Shown piece after piece: positions 1 through 4,546 of a DNA stretch of 5,942 nt (position 1 is the stretch's first letter; every line of letters starts with the position of its first letter). The stretch spans positions 1 through 5,942 of the forward strand of contig WQVT01000169.1 of the NCBI GenBank assembly GCA_009785715.1. Reading direction: 5' to 3'. A program made the position numbers and the translations under genes. Below the pieces are notes generated by a model, which was not told the DNA's origin, searched no databases, and saw nothing but the letters and a program-made list of their open reading frames with translations. Source of the stretch: Acidimicrobiaceae bacterium (GTDB lineage: Bacteria > Actinomycetota > Acidimicrobiia > Acidimicrobiales > Palsa-688).

Positions 1-83
1 AGGGGAAGAAGCGGATGAAGAACATCGGCCGCGTCGAGGTCCCCCAGGAGGCGTTCATCGAGGCGCTGCGGCTGGCGGAATAG
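1..83 (+). CDS. lepA: Elongation factor 4 (LepA), C-terminal end only
   Basis: Only the last 27 codons are present (complete codons from position 3, TAG stop at 81-83); the gene enters from the left edge. The readable tail is GKKRMKNIGRVEVPQEAFIE followed by ALRLAE. The GKKRMK-(N/Q)-IG-x-VE-(V/L/I)-PQEAF pattern is the characteristic end of LepA/EF4, the translational GTPase that acts on ribosomes and can back-translocate tRNAs. In the family this C-terminal domain is specific to LepA and contacts the ribosome; the GTPase domains lie outside the window. Identity rests on this short but distinctive motif and on context: lepA is commonly found just upstream of the hrcA-dnaJ-rsmE group that occurs further right. 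It converges on the aldo/keto reductase gene, with 66 bp between the two stop codons. Confidence 0.87.
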   Translation, partial: GKKRMKNIGRVEVPQEAFIEALRLAE

Positions 84-84
84 G

Positions 85-144
85 CCGTCCGCCTCCGCCT
101 CCGCCTCGGCCTCCGTCTCCGCCTCCGTCCGACCGTCCGCCTCA
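85..144. repeat. Degenerate GCCTCC hexamer tandem repeat between lepA and the reductase
   Basis: From position 85 the sequence reads as ten in-phase hexamers: CCGTCC, GCCTCC, GCCTCC, GCCTCG, GCCTCC, GTCTCC, GCCTCC, GTCCGA, CCGTCC, GCCTCA. The decamer CCGTCCGCCT at 85-94 recurs at 133-142, exactly 48 bp (8 x 6) later. It fills almost all of the space between the converging lepA and reductase stops, so it is not coding. It is strongly strand-asymmetric (pyrimidine on +, purine on -) and has no self-complementary stem, so it is not a normal intrinsic terminator. Slipped-strand expansion is the simplest origin. Confidence 0.75.
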
Positions 145-149
145 GCTCA

Positions 150-1010
150 TCAGACGGCGCTCGTCAGTTCGTCCACCTGCCCCCTGGTCAGCGTCACGCC
201 GGCGGCCGCGCAGTTCTCCTCGAGGTGCGCCAGGGAGGACGTGCCGGGGATCGGCAGGACGACGGGGGACAGCGCCAGCAGCCACGCCAGCGAGACCTGT
301 GCAGCGGTGGCGCCGACCTCCCGGGCGATCCGCTCGAGCGGCCCGCCGGGCACGGCCAGCTTGCCGGCGGCGATCGGGAACCACGGGATGAAGCCGATCC
401 CCTCGCTGTGGCAGTAGTCGAGCACGTCCTCGGAAGAGCGGTCGGTGAGGTTGTACCGGTTCTGCACCGTGGAGACCTCGACGATGCTGCGGGCGAGGGT
501 GATCTGCTCGACCGAGGCGTTGGACAGGCCGATGCTGGCCACCTTGCCCTCGCTGAGCAGGTCCGCCAGCAGCCCGAACTGCTCCTCCAGGGGGACCATC
601 GGATCGTCCAGCCGGTGGAGCTGGAAGAGGTCGAGCCGCTCCACCCCGAGGCGGCGCAGGCTCATCTCGCACTCCTGGCGCAGGTAGTTGGGGTTGGCGT
701 CGGGGAACCATGCACCAGGGCCCGTCCGGAGCTGCCCCGCCTTCGTGGCGATGATCACGTTGTCGGGGTACGGGTGGAGCGCCTCCCGGATGAGCTCCTC
801 GCTCACGTAGGGGCCGTACGAGTCTGCGGTGTCGATGAAATCGACGCCGAGCTCGACCGCCCGGCGCAGCACCGCGACCGCCCCGTCGTGGTCCGCCGGC
901 GGGCCCCAGACTCCCGGTCCGGTGAGCCGCATGGCACCGAAGCCGAGACGATGGACTTCGAAGTCGGCGAAATCGAACGTTCCGCTGGCGTCGATGACGG
1001 TTTCGGGCAC
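150..1010 (-). CDS. Aldo/keto reductase, YdbC-like
   Basis: Encodes a 286-residue NAD(P)H-dependent aldo/keto reductase, a cytosolic TIM-barrel enzyme that reduces carbonyls to alcohols. Near the N-terminus it has RLGFGAMRLTGPGVWGPP (about residues 21-38), the entry signature of the YdbC group. The catalytic tetrad is visible: D60 and Y65 in FIDTADSYGP, K90 in IIATKAG, H132 in FQLHRLD. Later come GLSN (161-164), VQNRYN (182-187) and the cofactor-binding IPGTSSLAHLEEN (254-266). Length and motifs resemble E. coli YdbC (PdxI, reported as a pyridoxal reductase), but the substrate cannot be read from sequence. The GTG start at 1010 is chosen because AAGGAG lies 7 nt upstream and the protein starts as expected; the frame stays open much further upstream, but that part is non-homologous and antisense-like. 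The gene ends in tandem stops (TGATGA). It lies downstream of sat-cysC on the same strand, 389 bp away, so it probably has its own promoter. Confidence 0.9.
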   Translation of the reverse strand: MPETVIDASGTFDFADFEVHRLGFGAMRLTGPGVWGPPADHDGAVAVLRRAVELGVDFIDTADSYGPYVSEELIREALHPYPDNVIIATKAGQLRTGPGAWFPDANPNYLRQECEMSLRRLGVERLDLFQLHRLDDPMVPLEEQFGLLADLLSEGKVASIGLSNASVEQITLARSIVEVSTVQNRYNLTDRSSEDVLDYCHSEGIGFIPWFPIAAGKLAVPGGPLERIAREVGATAAQVSLAWLLALSPVVLPIPGTSSLAHLEENCAAAGVTLTRGQVDELTSAV

Positions 1011-1030
1011 GGGGCGGCTCCTTCGGGCGG
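1011..1030 (-). promoter_or_regulatory. Ribosome binding site and leader of the reductase gene
   Basis: On the minus strand the 20 nt before the GTG read CCGCCCGAAGGAGCCGCCCC, with the Shine-Dalgarno AAGGAG spaced 7 nt from the start codon. This fixes the start of the reductase at 1010. The same 20-mer, with 18 of 20 identical bases, precedes the ATP sulfurylase start (3106..3125). A second TCCTTCGGG (plus-strand reading) lies 19 bp further up at 1038-1046. Confidence 0.8.
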
Positions 1031-1042
1031 ACGTCGATCCTT

Positions 1043-1058
1043 CGGGGGATGTCCCCCG
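1043..1058. promoter_or_regulatory. 16-bp near-perfect palindrome in the reductase leader
   Basis: The plus strand reads CGGGGGATGTCCCCCG: seven base pairs (CGGGGGA / TCCCCCG) around a 2-nt centre. It lies 33-48 bp upstream of the GTG start and between the candidate promoter and the ribosome binding site, where an operator or an mRNA hairpin would act. As an RNA stem the loop would be too tight unless the inner pair opens, which leaves six G-C pairs with a 4-nt loop. No known regulator motif is recognised. Confidence 0.35.
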
Positions 1059-1132
1059 CGGGGCTGTCGCAGAGAGGCGGGGGCCAGTCATGGGGGGTCC
1101 GGCCGCAAACATGAGCCCGATTCTCTGCCCGG

Positions 1133-1160
1133 ACCTTACCGACCACGCCCGGCGTCTAAA
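1133..1160 (-). promoter_or_regulatory. Possible promoter for the reductase gene
   Basis: On the minus strand TTTAGA (1160-1155) is followed after 16 nt by TAAGGT (1138-1133), which fits the actinobacterial TAnnnT form of the -10 box. The -35 is a poor match to TTGACA. The predicted start of transcription would be about 120 nt upstream of the GTG, so the transcript would include the 1043-1058 palindrome. This is pattern matching in one of the few AT-containing spots of the region, and is weak evidence. Confidence 0.25.
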
Positions 1161-1198
1161 CCCGGCCCTCCACGGCTCTCTCCGTGCGCTCCCGTCGT

Positions 1199-1287
1199 CG
1201 CGCGATCTTGCCGCGCGCTCTTTCCGCGCGATCGTGCGGCTATAGACGCGTCGATCGCGCAGCAAGATCGCGCGTAACAATCGCGCG
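1199..1287. repeat. Nested inverted repeat with clustered ATCGCGCG octamers
   Basis: Arms 1199-1220 and 1253-1274 are complementary at 20 of 22 positions, including a perfect 13-bp outer part (CGCGCGATCTTGC against GCAAGATCGCGCG). Within the 32-bp space is a second, nearly perfect palindrome at 1224-1239 (7 of 8 pairs). The octamer CGCGCGAT or its complement ATCGCGCG occurs exactly four times (1199, 1225, 1267, 1280), with degenerate copies at 1231 and 1254. In minus-strand RNA one of the two mismatches becomes a G-U wobble, giving 21 of 22 pairs; plus-strand RNA does not gain this. No T-run follows on the minus strand, so it is not a canonical intrinsic terminator. It could be a REP-like dispersed repeat, a multi-site operator, or an RNA processing or termination hairpin between sat-cysC and the reductase. 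Confidence 0.7.
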
Positions 1288-1318
1288 GACCCCGGAATGC
1301 ACGGAGATGCCGTTTCCG

Positions 1319-1395
1319 CCCCGCCCCCTGCCCTCAGCCCCCTGCCCCAGCCCTCCTCCGCCCCCGCCCCCAGGCTGACCGCGGGCGGGGCAGGG
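1319..1395 (-). other. G-rich tract after the sat-cysC stop, possible G-quadruplex or terminator-like structure
   Basis: On the minus strand, beginning right after the sulfurylase stop, there are about nine runs of three to five G separated by one to seven bases (plus-strand C runs from 1319 to 1371), preceded by a C-rich segment. That density is enough for several alternative four-tract quadruplexes in the 3' untranslated RNA. A perfect 9-bp inverted repeat (CCCTGCCCC at 1340-1348 against GGGGCAGGG at 1387-1395) would compete with them. No T-tract follows, so ordinary intrinsic termination is not shown. The role is inferred from position only. Confidence 0.4.
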
Positions 1396-1399
1396 TGGC

Positions 1400-3103
1400 T
1401 CAGCCCAGGTAGCCCTCCTCGCGGAGGTGGTCGACGATCTGCTGCGCGGCGGCCTCGGCGGACACGTTCGTGGTGTCGATCCGCAGCTCTGCGTCGGTGG
1501 GCTCCTCGTAGGGGTCCGAGATCCCGGTGAACTCCTTGACCGTCCCGGCCCGGGCCTTGGCGTAGAGGCCCTTGCGGTCCCGGGCCTCGCACACCGAGAG
1601 GGGGGTGGCGACGTGCACGAGCACGAAGCCGCCCGCCGGCGCCACCAACGAACGCACCTCCTTGCGCACCGAGTCGTAGGGGGCGATCGGCGCGCAGACG
1701 ACCGCTCCGCCGTGGCGGGTGATCTCCGACGCCACCCACCCGATGCGGCGGATGTTCACGTCGCGGTGCTCCTTCGAGAACCCGAGCTCGGAGGACAGGT
1801 GCTTGCGCACGAGGTCGCCGTCGAGGAGCGTCGTGTGCCGGCTGCCCTCCTCCGCCAGCTTGGTCACCAACGCGTTGGCGATCGTCGACTTCCCCGACCC
1901 CGACAGCCCCGTGAAGAAGACCGTGAAGCCCTGGTGGCGTCGGGCCGGATAGCTGCGCCGCAGCTCGGCCACCACCTCCGGGTAGCTGAACCACGATGGG
2001 ATCTCCGCCCCCTCCGCCAGCCGCCGGCGCAGCTCGGTGCCCGAGATGTCGAGCGTCTCGGTCCCGGCCGCCACCTCGTCGACGGGGTGGTAGCGGTCCT
2101 CGTCGGGGAGGTAGACCATCTGCCGGAAGGGGACCATCTCGATGCCGAGCTCGGCGGTGTGCTCAGCCAGCAGCTCCTGCGCCTCGTACGGGCCGTAGAA
2201 GGGCTCGCCCCGTCGGTCCTTGCCCGGGCCGGCGTGGTCGCGGCCGACGATGAAGTGCGAGACCCCGTGGTTCTTGCGGATGATGGCGTGCCAGACCGCC
2301 TCCCGTGGCCCCCCCATGCGCATCGCCAGCGGCAGCAGCGACAGCGTCGCCTGCCCGTCGGGGTACCCGCCCATCACGGCCCGGTAGCAACGGATCCGCG
2401 TGTGGTGGTCCACGTCTCCCGGCTTGGTCTGGCCGATGCTCGGGTTGATGAGCAGGTTGGCGCCGATCTCGCGGGCGGCACGGAGCGTCAGCTCGACGTG
2501 CGCACGGTGCATCGGGTTGCGGGTCTGGAAGCCGACGATCTTCGTCCAGCCGAGCTCCTCGAAGTGCGCACGCAGCTCGGCGGGTGTGCGGCGCAGCTCG
2601 AGGTAGTCGTGGTGGGCGGGAGGGTTGGTGACCTCCAGGCGCCCGGCCACGTACCACGGGTTGGCGGCGAACAGCTTGGCAACTCCGGGGTGCGTCGGAT
2701 CGGTGGTCCCGAACACCTCCTTGGCCTCCTGCTCGGTATCGGGTTGCCAGGCCTCGGAGATCTCGAGGGCGGCCACCATGACGCCCTCGGGGTCACGGAG
2801 CGCAAGCGTGGTGCCGACACAGGCCAGCTCTTCGGGCACGTCGAGGGTGATCGGCATCGGCCAGAGCGTCCCGTCCGCGAGCCGCATCGTGAGGCATACC
2901 GACTCGTAGTCGTCCTGACCGAGGAATCCGGTGAGCGGGGAGAACGACCCGTTGGCCAGCATCTCCAGGTCGCAGCTCTGGCGGGCGGTCAGATCCCAGG
3001 ACGGCCAGTTCGCAGAGGCGGCGAGCAACTCGGCTCGCCGCCCGGATCCGACCTGCAGGTCGACCAGACGGCCCCCGTGAGGTGCGACGAGTCGGTCAGG
3101 CAT
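1400..3103 (-). CDS. Bifunctional sulfate adenylyltransferase / adenylylsulfate kinase (Sat-CysC fusion)
   Basis: A 567-residue cytosolic fusion doing both steps of sulfate activation: ATP + sulfate to APS, then APS + ATP to PAPS. Residues about 1-385 are a homomeric-type ATP sulfurylase: substrate motif QTRNPMHRAH (193-202), LLINPSIGQTKPGD (217-230), MRMGGPREA (261-269) and GRDHAG (287-292). Residues about 391-567 are an intact APS kinase: P-loop GLSGSGKST (399-407), LLDGD (426-430), KHLSSELGFSKEHRDVNIRR (434-453), APIAPYDSVR (471-480) and KGLYAKARAG plus FTGISDPYE (511-532). The kinase looks functional, unlike the degenerate regulatory kinase domain of some fungal enzymes. The start at 3103 is preferred: the protein then begins MPDRLVAPHGG as is usual, and AGGGAG lies 9 nt upstream; an in-frame ATG 10 codons earlier (3133) has no such support. 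No cysD/cysN or sulfate reductase gene is in view, so whether PAPS serves assimilation or sulfation cannot be told. It is divergent from hrcA. Confidence 0.95.
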   Translation of the reverse strand: MPDRLVAPHGGRLVDLQVGSGRRAELLAASANWPSWDLTARQSCDLEMLANGSFSPLTGFLGQDDYESVCLTMRLADGTLWPMPITLDVPEELACVGTTLALRDPEGVMVAALEISEAWQPDTEQEAKEVFGTTDPTHPGVAKLFAANPWYVAGRLEVTNPPAHHDYLELRRTPAELRAHFEELGWTKIVGFQTRNPMHRAHVELTLRAAREIGANLLINPSIGQTKPGDVDHHTRIRCYRAVMGGYPDGQATLSLLPLAMRMGGPREAVWHAIIRKNHGVSHFIVGRDHAGPGKDRRGEPFYGPYEAQELLAEHTAELGIEMVPFRQMVYLPDEDRYHPVDEVAAGTETLDISGTELRRRLAEGAEIPSWFSYPEVVAELRRSYPARRHQGFTVFFTGLSGSGKSTIANALVTKLAEEGSRHTTLLDGDLVRKHLSSELGFSKEHRDVNIRRIGWVASEITRHGGAVVCAPIAPYDSVRKEVRSLVAPAGGFVLVHVATPLSVCEARDRKGLYAKARAGTVKEFTGISDPYEEPTDAELRIDTTNVSAEAAAQQIVDHLREEGYLG

Positions 3104-3375
3104 GTGGGGCGGCTCCCTCGGGGGGTTGGGCAAAGGATGTTTGACGCACGGCAGGTATGTCGGTGACCGCTAGATCGTAACCGCATGTTTTCACAATTTC
3201 CGACGACCCTAGTCATCAATGCTCTCAGCACCCGTGACACCACTGTTTGTGTTCGTCCGGCCACCAGCGGCCGTCCGCGCCCCAGGAGCACCGGAGGACC
3301 ACCGGCCGGCCGATACGCTGAAGGCAACCAACCGGGGGTCGGTTCGTGGGAGCAGAGCTCCGGGGACTACGCAAC
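3104..3375. promoter_or_regulatory. Divergent intergenic region between sat-cysC and hrcA
   Basis: This 272-bp region must hold the sat-cysC promoter on the minus strand and the hrcA promoter on the plus strand. The segment around 3170-3225 is distinctly richer in A/T than its surroundings. Minus-strand candidates include a TACGAT -10-like box (plus positions 3174-3179) with GGAAAT 16 nt upstream of it, which is not a clear housekeeping -35. On the plus strand TACGCT (3314-3319) fits TAnnnT but lacks a partner box. A 5-bp hairpin (AACCG, GGGGT loop, CGGTT; 3330-3344) lies just before a possible upstream GTG of hrcA. No CIRCE inverted repeat (TTAGCACTC-N9-GAGTGCTAA) is present. None of the promoter assignments is firm. 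Confidence 0.4.
3106..3125 (-). promoter_or_regulatory. Ribosome binding site and leader of sat-cysC
   Basis: On the minus strand this reads CCCCCCGAGGGAGCCGCCCC followed by AC and the ATG at 3103. AGGGAG sits 9 nt from that ATG and supports it over the upstream in-frame ATG at 3133, which this site would lie downstream of. It matches 18 of 20 bases of the reductase leader at 1011..1030. Confidence 0.7.
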
Positions 3376-4377
3376 ATGCTGGACGAACGCAAAGCCGCCA
3401 TCCTGACCGCCGTCGTGGAGGAATACATCCGTACGGCTTCGCCCGTGGGGTCGGGCCACGTCGCCCAGATGCGGGAGCTGTCGGTCTCGTCCGCGACGGT
3501 TCGCCACGAGATGAGCGTCCTCGAGAGCGAGGGCTACCTCACCCAGCCACACACGAGCGCCGGACGGATCCCCACGGACAAGGGGTACCGGTTCTTCGTC
3601 GATTCCCTCTCGCCCGGCGTGCTCGGCGCCACGGAGACCCAGCTCGTCCGGACCTTCTTTGCCCGGGCCCATGGAGCACTGGAGCAGATGCTCGCCGACA
3701 CGAGCCGCCTGCTGTCGTCGGTCACCGACTACGCCGCGGTCGTCGTCGGGCCGGTGGCCGAGGCGACGCATGTCCGCTCCGCTCAACTGGTCGGTCTCGG
3801 GGGGCGAGTGGCGCTGCTGGTGGTCGTGCTTTCCAACGGGTCGATCGAGAAGCGCTCGGTCGAGCTGCCGGCGGACACGACCGACGCCACGATCTCGGCG
3901 GCCTCCGTACACCTGGCGGCGGTGCTGTCGGGCAGCACCTGGGGCCGGCCGATCGCCGTCACCCCCACGGGCGATCCCGGCGTTGACGCACTCGTCGAAA
4001 CGGCGCTCGAGGCCATCCACGAGGGCACGAGCGGCGACGGCGAGCACGTCTTCGTCGGCGGTGCCTCCCGCATGGCGGATGCCTTTGACGCCGTGGAGAC
4101 GATCCGCGGGGTGCTCGGGATCCTCGAGCAGCAGTACGTGGTGGTCGGGCTGATCTCGGACATCCTGGACCGGGGCCTCACGGTTTCGATCGGCACCGAG
4201 AACGGCGTCGGCCCGATCGCCGACTGCTCGGTGATCGTCGCCCCGTACCAGGTCGACGGGGAGCCCGCCGGCAGTGTCGGGATCCTCGGCCCGACCCGGA
4301 TGCACTACGACCAGGCCCTGGCCGCCGTGGCCGTCGTCAGCAAGCGCCTCGGCCAGGCGCTGACCGAAGGGGCATGA
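3376..4377 (+). CDS. hrcA: Heat-inducible transcription repressor HrcA
   Basis: A 333-residue repressor that, in the family, binds CIRCE operators of groE/dnaK-type heat-shock genes as a dimer and is kept active by GroEL. The N-terminal winged helix begins MLDERKAAIL and holds the family's best-conserved block: SSATVRHEMSVLESEGYL (39-55) and QPHTSAGRIPTDKGYRFFVD (57-76). A central inserted dimerisation domain follows (about 80-270), then the conserved C-terminal block with SVIVAPYQVDGEPAGSVG (285-302) and ILGPTRMHYDQA (303-314). Length is normal for HrcA. The ATG at 3376 is chosen because homologues begin with this ML-(D/S)-(E/D)-RK pattern; a GTG at 3346 is in frame and adds 10 residues, and neither start has a strong Shine-Dalgarno. 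It heads a plus-strand group with dnaJ and rsmE. No CIRCE site lies in front of it, so self-regulation is not supported here. Confidence 0.95.
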   Translation: MLDERKAAILTAVVEEYIRTASPVGSGHVAQMRELSVSSATVRHEMSVLESEGYLTQPHTSAGRIPTDKGYRFFVDSLSPGVLGATETQLVRTFFARAHGALEQMLADTSRLLSSVTDYAAVVVGPVAEATHVRSAQLVGLGGRVALLVVVLSNGSIEKRSVELPADTTDATISAASVHLAAVLSGSTWGRPIAVTPTGDPGVDALVETALEAIHEGTSGDGEHVFVGGASRMADAFDAVETIRGVLGILEQQYVVVGLISDILDRGLTVSIGTENGVGPIADCSVIVAPYQVDGEPAGSVGILGPTRMHYDQALAAVAVVSKRLGQALTEGA

Positions 4378-4488
4378 CACGCCCGAGCCGCCATACCGCC
4401 AGTCCCCACTACCCTGGCTGAGCACAACGCCCGGGACGTTTCCCCCGGATTGATCGATGGAATTTGGACGATGGACGCCGTGAGAGAT

Positions 4489-4503
4489 GCAATCCGCGAT
4501 TGC
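4489..4503. promoter_or_regulatory. Small perfect inverted repeat upstream of dnaJ
   Basis: GCAATC, CGC, GATTGC: a perfect 6-bp stem with a 3-nt loop, ending 28 nt before the dnaJ ATG in the 154-bp hrcA-dnaJ gap. It could be a weak operator or a hairpin in the dnaJ leader RNA. It is not CIRCE and no T-run follows, so it is not a terminator. A repeat of this size can arise by chance. Confidence 0.3.
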
Positions 4504-4514
4504 TGGACCCCGTT

Positions 4515-4546
4515 GATGGACACTTTGGCTGATGGACACCGTGGCT
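4515..4546 (+). repeat. 16-bp tandem duplication spanning the dnaJ start codon
   Basis: GATGGACACTTTGGCT (4515-4530) is followed directly by GATGGACACCGTGGCT (4531-4546), with 14 of 16 bases identical. A third related segment, GATGGACGCCGTG (4470-4482), matches the second copy at 12 of 13 positions. Each copy carries an ATG. The one in the second copy starts dnaJ; those in the other two are in a different frame and open a 25-codon reading frame (4471-4548) that ends 17 nt inside dnaJ. Confidence 0.7.

Larger units (their letters stand above)
1011..1399. other. Intergenic region between reductase and sat-cysC, 389 bp
   Basis: No credible gene lies here: the open frames that cross it have no recognisable protein and no start-site support. 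Seen from right to left (the direction of transcription of both flanking genes) it holds a G-rich tract right after the sulfurylase stop, the octamer-rich inverted repeat at 1199-1287, a possible promoter around 1133-1160, a small palindrome at 1043-1058, and the reductase ribosome binding site. Each is listed separately. Confidence 0.7.

Noticed and set aside
225..1277. 350-codon plus-strand frame opposite the reductase
   Set aside because: Antisense to a complete reductase with its catalytic tetrad; no domain or ribosome binding site seen.
1011..1994. Extension of the reductase frame upstream by 328 codons into sat-cysC
   Set aside because: The extension shows no family similarity and overlaps the APS kinase domain; a strong ribosome binding site fixes the start at 1010.
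1427..3166. 579-codon open frame on the plus strand opposite sat-cysC
   Set aside because: It is antisense to a clearly recognised enzyme; the peptide is rich in Arg, Gly, Val, His and Asp with no domain, as expected for antisense frames in high-GC DNA.
3141..3176. Plus-strand promoter with TTGACG as -35
   Set aside because: No -10-like box lies at 16-18 nt; the nearest candidate (TAGATC) is 24 nt away.
3220..3260. Possible CIRCE half-site around CTCAGCACCC
   Set aside because: The matching second half (GAGTGCTAA-like) is absent at the required 9-nt spacing.
3367..4539. 390-codon frame on the minus strand opposite hrcA
   Set aside because: It is the shadow of hrcA; low-complexity Arg/Gly/Asp/His composition and no recognisable domain.
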